Shown here piece by piece: positions 7,523 to 15,667 of a DNA stretch of 64,000 nt. Position 1 is the stretch's first letter, and every line of letters starts with the position of its first letter. The notes under the pieces were generated by a model. That model ran no database searches. It was not told the origin of the DNA and worked only from the letters and a program-made list of their open reading frames with translations. This stretch comes from a virus, in the IMG/VR virus record IMGVR_UViG_3300032157_000002, positions 1-64,000 of that record, one strand, 5' to 3'. A program made the position numbers and the translations under genes.

Positions 7523-7962
7523 ATCGTCTCCTTGGTCTTCTCTTTGAGGGTTCCGATGTCGGTGCCGATCACCTCTTCGATCATGGCATAAATGGCTTCG
7601 GCAATTGGGCCAAACTCTTTTTGGTCCAACTCTTCCCAGCTAATGGAGCGCGGGAAAGCGACGGCGAGGCCGCCACTATGCTCGGCTGGGAAGGCATAGC
7701 CGCGTTCCTGGGTCAGGCGCACCACGGCGATGACGAATTCTGGGTTGGGCCGTTCCAGATCATCATGAAGAACGTCGCGGTGTTTTGCCTTGACCTGGAG
7801 CCATGCCCTTAGATGTTCGGGGCTGTCGGGTTGAAAGGGGTGGCTTTCCGGCCAGTTCACGAATGCTTTTTGCACTACTGCAAAGAAGTGCCGATGGGCT
7901 TTTGGACTCCTCGGCTTGCTCATCACGTAGCCGCAGGCTGGGCAATGCTTTATCTTGTTCAT
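7519..7962 (-). CDS. phage protein with N-terminal zinc knuckle, recombination-linked family
   Basis: CPACGYVM at the N-terminus is followed by RSPKAHRHFFAVVQKAF and, later, SISWEELDQKEFGPI plus AIYAMIEEVIG. This layout resembles a family common next to phage recombination genes that includes Ninx/DUF1367-like proteins; I am not sure of the family name. The start is overlapped for 200 nt by the HNH gene at 7763-8428 in another frame. Confidence 0.65.
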   Translation of the reverse strand: MNKIKHCPACGYVMSKPRSPKAHRHFFAVVQKAFVNWPESHPFQPDSPEHLRAWLQVKAKHRDVLHDDLERPNPEFVIAVVRLTQERGYAFPAEHSGGLAVAFPRSISWEELDQKEFGPIAEAIYAMIEEVIGTDIGTLKEKTKETI

Positions 7963-8428
7963 TGACGCGCTTGACGTGGGTGTTTGTTTCTTCCAGCGGC
8001 GTTTCTATTGCACGAGCGATATCCCAGCCCCTTCTGAAGCGAAACCAGAGGGTGCCCCTGGCAAAACCAAGTTCACGCTCCCACTCCGATACCGTTTGCG
8101 TCTTCCCGTTGTGAGAGATGTGGCGGTTATTCCCCTGGTTTCGGTATTGCTCGGAGCGCGTTGCCCAGTAGCAGTTTTCCTTGTTGTAGCCCTCATCATT
8201 GTTGCGGCGTTCTAGCGTCAAGCTCGGATTGGGGCGAGGCCCCACATCCCGGATGAAGACAAGAAAGGATTCCGCCCACTCCTTGCAGACGGTAATCCCT
8301 CGCCCGCCATATCTGGCATAATTTTTATGCTTGGGGTTTAAGCAGCGCTGTTTCATGGCGACCCAGATGTTATACTCTGGCCTTCCTCGTTGCCCGTGGA
8401 TTCTTCGAGCTGTCTTTCTCTCTGTCAT
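7763..8428 (-). CDS. AP2/HNH-type homing endonuclease-like protein
   Basis: Residues about 20-100 match the phage pattern W.AM.QRC.NPKHKNYARYGGRGI, VGPRP..LTLERRNND, ENCYWATRSEQYRNQGNN, then a repeat-type DNA-binding segment (TVSEWERELGFARG). The last 65 residues overlap the next gene (200 nt) and look like chance sequence. The start at 8428 lies inside the 3' end of the Bet gene (59-nt overlap), which suggests insertion at the bet stop. Confidence 0.75.
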   Translation of the reverse strand: MTERKTARRIHGQRGRPEYNIWVAMKQRCLNPKHKNYARYGGRGITVCKEWAESFLVFIRDVGPRPNPSLTLERRNNDEGYNKENCYWATRSEQYRNQGNNRHISHNGKTQTVSEWERELGFARGTLWFRFRRGWDIARAIETPLEETNTHVKRVNEQDKALPSLRLRDEQAEESKSPSALLCSSAKSIRELAGKPPLSTRQPRTSKGMAPGQGKTPRRSS

Positions 8429-9440
8429 GGTTCTCTTTTAGCCTGAGGGGCGGCAGTTTGTCGTCCTTGGTTTTCTTCGCTGCCGGGGCCTTGGCAGGCT
8501 TTTTCACCGGCACCGGTTCGGCTTCTGGCGCCAGCACCGCTTTGGCCTTATCGATCTTCACCCGCAGCGCTAGCGCATCACCGGGATTGGTGCCCCAGAA
8601 TTGCTTGAAGGCGGCATTATTGCGGCTCTCCCAGGCAGCGATGGTCTCCGGCGAACCCTCGGCGTCGCGCAGCCATGCAAGGCAGCGATCAACAAATTGC
8701 CCGGCTGGGACTGACTCCAGCGGCCCGCCAGCCATCCAATCCATGATAAAGCCGGTGCCGCCGATCCGCTTGATGCGCTCTTCCTGGGCGGCTTCGGCGA
8801 GGATTTCGGAGGCGGTCAGATCGATGGAGTGAGCGCGATCCACTTCTTCTTCGCCATAGAGCCCGCCAAAATCATCCGGGAAGGCCTTGCGCAGCGCGCC
8901 GAATTCAGCGCATTTGGCCAGCATGATTCTGGGCATCTTTTTCCAGTTGCCCTTGCGCGGGTCCAGGACGATCCGTCCCGTTGGGCGCCGCTGGCCGGTG
9001 GCCGGGTCCTCTGCCCATTCCTCAATGGTTGGCGAGTATTCTTCCCAGTAGGCGATATGCGGCACATAATGCCAGCCACCATGGCGGTGAATGTAGCAGC
9101 CAACCTCCGCTGAGATCAGCCCGATGGGGTTGGTGAGCGGGTCTTTTAGGTCTGAATCGGTTTCGAAGCGCGGCACCTTGTCATCGGGTCGATAGTCGCC
9201 CTTGCGATTGGCGATATGGCGCTGGCCTTCCACCGAGACGATGATGGTGAGCTGGCGCTTGTCCGGCTTGTCCTTGTTGAGGACCATGGCATAGATGTGC
9301 TTCAGCAGTGGGTTGAGGCCACGCGCCTTGCACATCTCTAGGAAAAGATCAAACTCTAGTGAGTTGCAGTCTTTCGCACACATGGTACGAATGACCTGCA
9401 ATTGTCCCCGGCTGAATTCAAGCAACTGTGGAACGTTCAT
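8370..9440 (-). CDS. bet: Bet/RecT-family single-strand annealing protein
   Basis: The N-terminal 190 residues match lambda Bet: LQVIRTMCAKDCNSLEFDLF, ARGLNPLLKHIYAMV, then MLAKCAEFGALRKAFPDDF and GLYGEEE. The protein anneals complementary single strands during phage recombination. The C-terminal 90 residues are Ala/Lys/Pro-rich, and the very end is shared with the HNH gene at 7763-8428, so it may be a replaced tail. No exonuclease partner is clear nearby. A Gp157-family gene lies immediately upstream. Confidence 0.9.
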   Translation of the reverse strand: MNVPQLLEFSRGQLQVIRTMCAKDCNSLEFDLFLEMCKARGLNPLLKHIYAMVLNKDKPDKRQLTIIVSVEGQRHIANRKGDYRPDDKVPRFETDSDLKDPLTNPIGLISAEVGCYIHRHGGWHYVPHIAYWEEYSPTIEEWAEDPATGQRRPTGRIVLDPRKGNWKKMPRIMLAKCAEFGALRKAFPDDFGGLYGEEEVDRAHSIDLTASEILAEAAQEERIKRIGGTGFIMDWMAGGPLESVPAGQFVDRCLAWLRDAEGSPETIAAWESRNNAAFKQFWGTNPGDALALRVKIDKAKAVLAPEAEPVPVKKPAKAPAAKKTKDDKLPPLRLKENHDREKDSSKNPRATRKARV

Positions 9441-9458
9441 GGCTACTCTTGTTGCGGA

Positions 9459-9974
9459 TTACTTGAAGGTTATCTGGATGGACTGGCCACCATTGTCGAG
9501 ACGCGCCCCCTTGATCTTCTCGCCTTCCTCCAGCGCTTTCTTGAGCGCCTTCTTATCCAGGCTGGGTTTGCCGGCTCGCCAAAAGCGAGTGGGGATATCG
9601 GCTTCATCTTCTGGGTCGAGTTTGAGCTGCGGCGGGGTGTTCTTCAAGGTAGCGGTGCCGAGCGCGGTCTCAACCGTCTTTTTGCCGGCTTGCTCCAGTG
9701 CGACGCAGACGGCGGCCCTTGTAACCTCCATGCGCTTCTCCAGCCGCGCCTTGCGGGCTTCCATCAGCTTGATATGTTCGGCGATGGCCTCGACGCGGGT
9801 CTTGTCGGTGCAATAGAGGTTCACCGCTTCCTGGATGGCTTCGTTGAGATTGGTCTCCCCTTCAATGCTGTTGACCGCGAGTTCTTCATCATCTTCGAAT
9901 AAGGCGGCGAGATTTTCGCGGAGCCGTTTGGCTGCCGCGATCTCTTGATGCAGACGGAGATTTTCATCTGCCAT
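9459..9974 (-). CDS. Gp157-family protein (siphovirus)
   Basis: The start chosen, ATG 9974, overlaps the upstream stop by 11 nt; the open frame extends further but the extension lacks family similarity. After a helical N-terminus come NSIEGETNLNEAI, a long helix (ARKARLEKRMEVTRAAV), then ATLKNTPPQLKL, PTRFWRAGKPSLDKKALKK and GARLDNGGQSI. This order is that of the Gp157 family, often found beside annealing proteins and linked to phage recombination or resistance. Confidence 0.8.
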   Translation of the reverse strand: MADENLRLHQEIAAAKRLRENLAALFEDDEELAVNSIEGETNLNEAIQEAVNLYCTDKTRVEAIAEHIKLMEARKARLEKRMEVTRAAVCVALEQAGKKTVETALGTATLKNTPPQLKLDPEDEADIPTRFWRAGKPSLDKKALKKALEEGEKIKGARLDNGGQSIQITFK

Positions 9975-10191
9975 TGAGGCCCAGCGCTCCATTGATCCGG
10001 CCGGTCTCGGCGACGGGATTGTCGAGTTGCACGCCATAAGCGGCATCGGCCAGAATAGCAGTGTTGAGCGCGGCTGCCACCGCTTTATCATCGGGGTGGA
10101 TTTTGGCCATTACGGCGAGGACTCGGCTCGCCGCCTTCAGGGCAAGGCTGAGCTGTTCGACGCGAGCATCCGCATCGTCGATTAAGGCCAT
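9964..10191 (-). CDS. small hypothetical protein (75 aa)
   Basis: ATG 10191 has a CCAAGGAACAGCC leader; a longer version from ATG 10227 would overlap the stop of the upstream membrane gene. The product is Ala-rich and helical. It is coupled to the Gp157-family gene. No domain is recognised. Confidence 0.65.
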   Translation of the reverse strand: MALIDDADARVEQLSLALKAASRVLAVMAKIHPDDKAVAAALNTAILADAAYGVQLDNPVAETGRINGALGLNGR

Positions 10192-10219
10192 GGCTGTTCC
10201 TTGGTCACAGAGTGAAGAT

Positions 10220-10435
10220 TTAGTCATCGTTGCCCCAGGCGCGATCGGCGAGCCAGAAGGCGAAATAGAAAATCACGGTCGAGACCCCGGTTACGCTCCA
10301 TTTGGACAGATTGTAATGCGGGGCGATCTCGCGAGTGGCGATGGCCCAGAGGGCGATCACGATAAAGACGGCGGTGCGCTTACCCCATTTCCCCTCGATC
10401 CATTTCGTTAGTCTCCTCTTCAACCGTCCCGGCAT
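10220..10435 (-). CDS. small membrane protein, two helices (71 aa)
   Basis: A basic N-terminus (GRLKRRLTKW) precedes two hydrophobic segments near residues 22-34 and 47-63, and the protein ends in an acidic tail. It is one of a run of small membrane genes (10220-11475). A holin-like role is possible but unsupported. Confidence 0.65.
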   Translation of the reverse strand: MPGRLKRRLTKWIEGKWGKRTAVFIVIALWAIATREIAPHYNLSKWSVTGVSTVIFYFAFWLADRAWGNDD

Positions 10436-10703
10436 CCGGGCGCTCCTTCTGGATGTTGAAAGCCAGCCGGCGCCCCTCTTGGATGAGGGGCCAAGTCAGA
10501 TGTTGGACCGGATCATAGGTCTTATCGAGCACGACAAGGCGCGGGAGCAGGCTGTCGATGGCGCCGGCCTGGGCGACGATGATGTTTTCCAGCGTTTCAA
10601 TCCGACGATCCTGGCTCAGATCGCGCAGTCGCTGGAAGAACCGATCCATCTTGGTTCGGATGTCCTGGTCTGGGTGTGAGCTTTCCACTTCGTTCAAAGC
10701 CAT
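10380..10703 (-). CDS. hypothetical protein (107 aa)
   Basis: ATG 10703 follows GGAGGAACCTCAGCC. The product is charged and helical and ends in a Glu-rich tail. It overlaps the next gene by 56 nt and the previous one (10597-10836) by 107 nt, an unusually tight packing. Confidence 0.6.
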   Translation of the reverse strand: MALNEVESSHPDQDIRTKMDRFFQRLRDLSQDRRIETLENIIVAQAGAIDSLLPRLVVLDKTYDPVQHLTWPLIQEGRRLAFNIQKERPDAGTVEEETNEMDRGEMG

Positions 10704-10836
10704 GGCTGAGGTTCCTCCAGAACCAGCTAAACCGCTCCGGCGTCGCGTACCGGGCATACTCTTGTGTCAGAGTCGCGATCTGGCGTTCAAGCTCGGCGAT
10801 CCGGCGCTGTGGATTGAGCTGGCGGAAGGGTTTCAT
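10597..10836 (-). CDS. small hypothetical protein (79 aa)
   Basis: The start forms an ATGA overlap with the stop of the upstream gene and has AAGGGAAA ahead of it. The first 45 residues (RRIAELERQIATLTQEYARY) predict a coiled coil. The C-terminal 35 residues overlap the next gene and look unstructured. Confidence 0.55.
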   Translation of the reverse strand: MKPFRQLNPQRRIAELERQIATLTQEYARYATPERFSWFWRNLSHGFERSGKLTPRPGHPNQDGSVLPATARSEPGSSD

Positions 10837-11027
10837 TTTCCCTTCTCTGGAAGCTTGCAATAGCCGCCCCAGCTATTGTTCCATTCGCCGCCTTTTTCGA
10901 GACAGGCGATCTTGACGCTGGCATTGCTTTTTTCGGTCTGTTGGACGCAATAGGAGAGCGGCACGGTGAAGGCCAGCACAATCAAGGCAAAGCCGATCAG
11001 GGTTTTAAAGTGGATTTCGTCATACAT
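10833..11027 (-). CDS. small membrane-anchored protein (64 aa)
   Basis: Residues 9-27 form one hydrophobic helix (TLIGFALIVLAFTVPLS) that ends near a Cys. The exported-looking tail holds two further Cys residues in a CLEKGGEW...GGYCKL pattern seen in small phage periplasmic proteins. It is coupled to the genes on both sides. Confidence 0.65.
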   Translation of the reverse strand: MYDEIHFKTLIGFALIVLAFTVPLSYCVQQTEKSNASVKIACLEKGGEWNNSWGGYCKLPEKGK

Positions 11028-11029
11028 GG

Positions 11030-11233
11030 CTATTTCCTCAGATAGGTCATCCCAATAATGAGGGGCCAGATCAGGGTGCCGAGCAAGATCATGGTGACCC
11101 GTGCGGCGGTGCGCTGCCAGGGCTCCAATTCGATCTGATCGAACAGAATGTCATGGGCTTCTCGGGCATCGCCCATGACCTGCTGGGTCATCAGGCTTAG
11201 GCCAATGAAGAGATAGGCGCTGAAGAAATCCAT
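11030..11233 (-). CDS. small membrane protein (67 aa)
   Basis: An N-terminal hydrophobic stretch (residues 4-16) and a C-terminal helix (TMILLGTLIWPLIIGM) flank an acidic middle. The leader GGAGCAATAGCC fits the genome's pattern. The function is unknown. Confidence 0.65.
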   Translation of the reverse strand: MDFFSAYLFIGLSLMTQQVMGDAREAHDILFDQIELEPWQRTAARVTMILLGTLIWPLIIGMTYLRK

Positions 11234-11235
11234 GG

Positions 11236-11475
11236 CTATTGCTCCAGGGCGCTGGTCTCAAGGCGCTTCTCATCGAGAGCGGCCGAGACGTGGTGCAGAG
11301 CGCTGAGGCGCGATAGGAAACAGCCGATGCAGAGGCCGGCAAGCAGGCCCGCCAGAAAGCTATGACCAAGCCAGAACAGATAGCTGGCAAAGATCAGCTC
11401 GAAGGCGGTCCAGGCCAACTCACGCTGACTGGGCTTGATGATTGGAATCCGCTTGAACTTAAGTGTCTCGTTCAT
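11236..11475 (-). CDS. small membrane protein (79 aa)
   Basis: ATG 11475 has a perfect CCAAGGAGAGTGCC leader. The N-terminus is basic and is followed by one or two hydrophobic segments (LIFASYLFWLGHSFLAGLLAG). It is the first gene of the leftward block that runs to the left edge; its promoter should lie at 11476-11724. Confidence 0.65.
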   Translation of the reverse strand: MNETLKFKRIPIIKPSQRELAWTAFELIFASYLFWLGHSFLAGLLAGLCIGCFLSRLSALHHVSAALDEKRLETSALEQ

Positions 11476-11724
11476 GGCACTCTCCTTGGTCATAAGGTCC
11501 CCGAAGGAAACCGAGCTGGGCGATGGGGGGAACTCCCAGATAGTCCCGGTCTCCTCCGGGGGAGAGCCCGTCAGGTGGTGGGGGAGGAACGATGGCTGAC
11601 GGGCAAACATGGCTGGCCTGTATATAGGCTGGGCTGTGGAAAACCGCAAGCACATTTAAGCTTTTTTCGTGCAGATTCTCGGCATGCTTGTCGGCGACGC
11701 GCAAATCACGGCAAGTTCGTCGGC
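11476..11724. promoter_or_regulatory. divergent intergenic region with stem-loop
   Basis: This gap separates the leftward block from the rightward MT-A70 gene, so it should hold divergent promoters, though I see no consensus pair. GCCCGTCAG (11566-11574) pairs with CTGACGGGC (11596-11604). A DnaA-box-like TGTGGAAAA lies near 11635 and an AAGCTTTTTT tract near 11660. Confidence 0.45.
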
Positions 11725-12408
11725 ATGAACCAACTTCCCCTATTTGACCTGCCGGCTGCGCCTTGGGTGTTCGATCCGTTGGAGCCCGGCGCCTATGATG
11801 TGGTGGTCGCCGATCCGCCCTGGCGCTTCGCAACCTATTCACCCAAGGGCAAAGAGAAAAAGAGTGCCGAGCGCCATTATGACACCATGACCTTGGAGGA
11901 CATCAAGGCGCTTCCGGTCGGCGATCTGGCGACACCCGATTGCGCGCTGTTTCTCTGGGCGACCGCGCCGATGCTGCGCGAGGCGCTGGCAGTGATGGAC
12001 TCTTGGGGATTTGAGTATAAATCCCACGGCATTTGGGGTAAGGTGACAGTGAAGGGTCGGCTCGCCTTTGGCACCGGCTACCGCATTCGCAATAGTCATG
12101 AAATCTGGCTCATCGGGACGCGCGGCAACCCAAAAAACACCAAGGGCGAGCGCTCCTTGCTGATGGCGCCACTTCGCGACCATTCGCGCAAACCGGATGA
12201 ATTTTACACCTTGGTGGAGCGTTGGATGCCAAATGCCCGCCGCGCCGACTTGTTCTCACGGCAAACACGCCCTAACTTCGAGAGCTGGGGATTCGAGCGC
12301 CATAAATTCGATGGCTCCCCGCCAGCCCACAACCAAGGAGAAGACCAATGTTGTCTGACGCAGACAAAGCTCAACAGCGCGCCTTCAGCCGTTCCATTCG
12401 CGCCTTGA
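11725..12408 (+). CDS. MT-A70 family adenine DNA methyltransferase
   Basis: The 227-residue product has VVVADPPWRF (residues 28-37), the DPPW catalytic motif of MT-A70 enzymes, then ALFLWATAPML, GYRIRNSHEIWLIGTRG and RHSRKP-type HSRKPDEFY, in family order. It should methylate the N6 position of adenine, probably to protect phage DNA or to regulate it. No good ribosome-binding site precedes ATG 11725. The 3' end overlaps the next gene by 61 nt, and its last 25 residues are probably not conserved. Confidence 0.85.
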   Translation: MNQLPLFDLPAAPWVFDPLEPGAYDVVVADPPWRFATYSPKGKEKKSAERHYDTMTLEDIKALPVGDLATPDCALFLWATAPMLREALAVMDSWGFEYKSHGIWGKVTVKGRLAFGTGYRIRNSHEIWLIGTRGNPKNTKGERSLLMAPLRDHSRKPDEFYTLVERWMPNARRADLFSRQTRPNFESWGFERHKFDGSPPAHNQGEDQCCLTQTKLNSAPSAVPFAP

Positions 12409-12620
12409 TCGATCAGCTCCATGACATTGGCGGCTCCCGGCGCGGCGCCGACCAGATGTCTTCACGCCAGCTTGCTTATGCCAGGACCAAACTGGAGGAG
12501 GCCGATATGTGGGTGCGCGCGCATTTTCATGAAAATGTCAGCCGGCCCGCGCAAGCGGCCAACCCCAATGGGATGGCTCGCTCGGGGGCACCGCATCGGA
12601 CTTCAAATGCCAGGGGCTAA
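12348..12620 (+). CDS. Acb2/Tad1-hairpin-like small protein, possible anti-CBASS
   Basis: ATG 12348 follows CCAAGGAGAAGACCA. Two helices occupy residues 5-27 and 39-60. The second, SRQLAYARTKLEEADMWVRA, has the R..A..KLEEA.MW pattern that I associate with the Acb2/Tad1 hairpin domain, whose members sequester cyclic nucleotide signals of CBASS. The match is from memory of the family and is moderate. The C-terminal 25 residues look disordered. Confidence 0.5.
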   Translation: MLSDADKAQQRAFSRSIRALIDQLHDIGGSRRGADQMSSRQLAYARTKLEEADMWVRAHFHENVSRPAQAANPNGMARSGAPHRTSNARG

Positions 12621-12622
12621 AG

Positions 12623-13258
12623 ATGCGCGACTTCCTCAAGCGGTTTCGGCGGCGTCTTGAGCCGATCGATTTCCCCGAGATCAAGGCGATCGTCCAGCCG
12701 ACGCCGCGCGCCGACCCGCCTCATCATGAGGTGGTTCCGGTGCGGCTGGAGCCGCAAGGCCAGGTGAGTCTGACCCGTCAGGTCTATCCCGATCTGATCG
12801 ATGTGGATTATGAGCTGGCGAACGAAGCGCCGAACCGGCTTGAGGAAGAAGATATCGAGGCTGCTCTCGATCTGTTGCGCGGCGGCCTCCTGAACAGAAG
12901 GACACCGGGATACCGGGCCACCAAACCGGCCCGGTTCCAGCTCGCCATGCGTCATGTCGATGGCTTTGCCAGCCAATGCCTCGCGGTCCAGCCCTCCGGC
13001 CAGATCAGAACGGCGGAAATGTATGCCGGCTATCTGGTCTGGGCGGAAGACAATGCCCAGCCGCCCGTGCCGCAGCGCGATTTTGATTATGCTTTGGTGG
13101 AGTTCATTTCCGGGAGCGGGGGGTATCGCTCGGCGGCCAATTATTGCGGCTGCCGGTTTCGCCCAGAATTTGCCAGCCGGCTTCAACAGCTTCGCGGCGA
13201 AGAGGTGCAGCGCCGACTCAAATCCGGATTAGAGGGCCTGAGTCGGCGCGAGGGGTAG
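12623..13258 (+). CDS. protein with primase-type C-terminal winged helix, putative
   Basis: The start lies 2 nt after the previous stop. The last 75 residues, MYAGYLVWAEDNAQPPV, QRDFDYAL then GYRSAANYCGCRF, resemble the winged-helix domain at the end of D5-type phage primase-helicases (Y..Y..W......P....F...L....G....R...G). No primase or helicase motifs precede it, so it may be a detached DNA-binding domain. It leads into the replication region. Confidence 0.5.
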   Translation: MRDFLKRFRRRLEPIDFPEIKAIVQPTPRADPPHHEVVPVRLEPQGQVSLTRQVYPDLIDVDYELANEAPNRLEEEDIEAALDLLRGGLLNRRTPGYRATKPARFQLAMRHVDGFASQCLAVQPSGQIRTAEMYAGYLVWAEDNAQPPVPQRDFDYALVEFISGSGGYRSAANYCGCRFRPEFASRLQQLRGEEVQRRLKSGLEGLSRREG

Positions 13259-13781
13259 CCGCCATGCTCTTTGTGGCGTTCACAACCTGTTTGGGCGGCG
13301 CCACCATTGGTAGTCTGGGCAGGCAAAGTCCGAACGGGCTGGCGCCGCTGTGGATGAATTTGGTTTTCCACAGCCTTAATTCAAGACAGTGTGAGCAGTT
13401 TCTCCACAGATGTGGCGGTTCCCTGTTCGTATCGGGGGAGTGATGCATTTCTGCCGCTTGACGGCCCCAGGCCGGCGCTGGCATCTTGGCCAAGTCAAGG
13501 CCAAGCAAGTCAAGGCACAAAAGTTGAAGGCCGCCTTTGGCGAGGCGGCCTCTCAAACAATCCGAAGGGTTCTTTTTTCCAACGTCGTTGATCGGTTCCT
13601 GGCAGTTCGGATCAATCGACTATATGCGTTCCAACAAGCGTAGCCGGGGTAGTGTTGAGTTCTGTGACATCAATCACCGAGCCGAGGCCCTTATGCGTGT
13701 CCAGGTGGGAAGCCACAAGGTCCGGAGCCGGGGGGCGGCAATCAGGAGCCGATGCAACAAACGCCAACAAGGAACGAGACA
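13259..13781. other. intergenic region with DnaA-box-like sites and hairpin
   Basis: I see no convincing gene here. TGTGGATGA (13349), TTTTCCACA (13364) and TTCTCCACA (13400) each differ by one base from a DnaA box. AGGCCGCC (13528-13535) pairs with GGCGGCCT (13544-13551), and a T-run follows near 13572. CAAGTCAAGGC is directly repeated near 13490-13515. The position before DUF1376 suits an origin or control region, but this is inference. Confidence 0.4.
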
Positions 13782-13982
13782 ATGAATACCATCACTCAAG
13801 CAGCTTCGCAAGACGCAATCTCAGGTCTCTCTGAGGTTTTTCCACAAGCGCTGATCGAAAAGATTGCCGGCTGGCCACGCGAAGCCATCAGCTCACTCAT
13901 CCTCGACCTGTTCGACGCGGGCGCCATCTGTGCCGCAACTGCTGAGAACTGGCTGACCACTATCGAACAGATCGAACTCTAG
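13782..13982 (+). CDS. small hypothetical protein (66 aa)
   Basis: ATG 13782 follows CAACAAGGAACGAGAC. The product is helical, and its C-terminal half (SLILDLFDAGAICAATAENW) is hydrophobic but not clearly transmembrane. It precedes the DUF1376 gene by 31 nt and is likely co-transcribed. Confidence 0.6.
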   Translation: MNTITQAASQDAISGLSEVFPQALIEKIAGWPREAISSLILDLFDAGAICAATAENWLTTIEQIEL

Positions 13983-14013
13983 ATCATCACCACCAAGCCG
14001 GGGGGCTTTCATC

Positions 14014-14955
14014 ATGGCACGCATTAAAGCACAAATCGAAGCGACTGCTGGCGAGATCGAAGTTCTGTTCCGCTATCTGCCGTTGCATCTTGGCGATTGG
14101 ATCACCGGCACCGCCGGCATGACGCTGGAGCATGAAGGCGCCTATATGCGCTTCCTGGCTCATCTCTACAATCGCGGCAAGCCGTTTCCGGATGACGACA
14201 CCTTTATGGCGCGGGTGATGAATCTGTCATCGCGGGTCTGGAAGCGCATCAAGGCCGCGCTTATCGATATGGGCAAAATCGTCTGCCGGAATGGCGCTCT
14301 GACCAATGCGCGGTTTGAGATCGAGCGCTGCAAGCGCGCCGAGGAGATGCGCAAAAAGGCTGCCGCAGCGGAGGCCCGCTGGGGCCAGAAGCGGCAAAGT
14401 TTGCCGGAAGTTTCGCCCAAGTTTGCCGAAAGTTTGCCCGAAGTTTTGACCAAACTTGCCGAAACTGAGCCGAAAAAAGCCAATGAAATCAATGAAACTG
14501 CCAAAATTGTGCATATGGAATCCGTAATCCGTAATCCGATATCCGAAATCCGAGATAAAAAGGTAGTAGTGGATTGCCACAACCTTGCGGACCGCATGTT
14601 TGAGGCGGGTGGAGTGGCGCTCAACCGGGCTGCCGGAAGCCTGGAGGTGATGTCCGAGCCGAGGGGTTGGATGGAGCAGGGGTGCGATTTAGAATTGGAT
14701 ATCCTTCCGGTGGTTCGACTGCTCTCCGGGCGCGCCAAGCCGGGCTCAGTGCGTCAGTGGCGGTATTTTGCGGGCGCAGTGGTCGAGGCTCGCGATCGTC
14801 GCAAGACGGCCCTCCCGGAGGCTCCTGCGGCCTCCCAGGCGGTATCCAGTGTGCCCGCATGGAAGCTGGAGGTTCAGGAACGCAACCGGAAGCAAAAGGA
14901 AACGCTCGATCGGTTGGCTGAGAAGTGGAAGAAAGAGGAGAGTGTTAATGCCTGA
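14014..14955 (+). CDS. DUF1376 phage replication protein
   Basis: Residues 20-110 match DUF1376: RYLPLHLGDWITGTAGMTLE, HEGAYMRFLAHLYNRGKPFP, DDDTFMARVMN, then ALTNARFEIE. The family occurs in phage and prophage replication modules and is thought to act as an initiator or accessory protein. The middle is a charged linker; the C-terminus (residues 240-313) is helical and basic. The next gene overlaps by 8 nt. Confidence 0.8.
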   Translation: MARIKAQIEATAGEIEVLFRYLPLHLGDWITGTAGMTLEHEGAYMRFLAHLYNRGKPFPDDDTFMARVMNLSSRVWKRIKAALIDMGKIVCRNGALTNARFEIERCKRAEEMRKKAAAAEARWGQKRQSLPEVSPKFAESLPEVLTKLAETEPKKANEINETAKIVHMESVIRNPISEIRDKKVVVDCHNLADRMFEAGGVALNRAAGSLEVMSEPRGWMEQGCDLELDILPVVRLLSGRAKPGSVRQWRYFAGAVVEARDRRKTALPEAPAASQAVSSVPAWKLEVQERNRKQKETLDRLAEKWKKEESVNA

Positions 14956-15667
14956 CGTAATGAACAACTTCATAAAGCCATTGCTGACTCAGTTCAGAAT
15001 TCCACCAGACAAGGAGGCTGACGAGGATGCTTTTTTCCAAGACTATCACGATATCCTGACGTATTGCGATAAGGATGGCAAGCTGCATCATTATGATGAC
15101 GACATACTTAAGCTTGCTGTGGCCAAGCTAAAGTCTGAACGAACTAATCGAACATTCCCATTGCCCAGCGAATGCTTGGCGGTGTGCCGGGATATCAGAA
15201 ACACCGAGGCCGCAAAGCGGGCCAAGGCCAGGGTGAGCGGTGTTTTGGAGCAGGCCAAGACGGACGAGGCAAGGCTTTCCCAAAGGAAGGCTCATCCGAA
15301 CACTCTTTGCGAATGGCGCAGCACTCCGGATGGGAAGCCGCGCATCAAGGGGCTCGGTGATGAGTATTGGGATGAGCGTGCCCGCAAATTTGCTGATGGA
15401 CAAATGAAAACGCCCATGGGCCGACAATCGGTTGATGAGGGCTGGAGCTGGATGTTCTGGGACTTTTGCCGGGAAAACGAAAGGCTTCCAGGCGACAAGG
15501 AAGTCACAGTGATCCGCGCCCGTTCGCTGGCGAACAACGCGGCGCTTGACGAATTTATGGCGACCGAAGAAGCTGCGGGCAGGCTTCAAACGCCAGAGAT
15601 GATGAAGAATATCGTCTGGCGCAGGGATACTCGTGAAAAACTAAGGAAGTTGGCATATGGAGCTTGA
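14948..15667 (+). CDS. replication-module hypothetical protein (239 aa)
   Basis: ATG 14948 overlaps the DUF1376 stop (ATGCCTGA). The protein is helical and charged, with a conserved-looking Trp-rich block (DEGWSWMFWDFCREN). Its position suggests a partner of the DUF1376 protein, such as a helicase-loading factor. I recognise no motif that proves this. Confidence 0.6.
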   Translation: MPDVMNNFIKPLLTQFRIPPDKEADEDAFFQDYHDILTYCDKDGKLHHYDDDILKLAVAKLKSERTNRTFPLPSECLAVCRDIRNTEAAKRAKARVSGVLEQAKTDEARLSQRKAHPNTLCEWRSTPDGKPRIKGLGDEYWDERARKFADGQMKTPMGRQSVDEGWSWMFWDFCRENERLPGDKEVTVIRARSLANNAALDEFMATEEAAGRLQTPEMMKNIVWRRDTREKLRKLAYGA

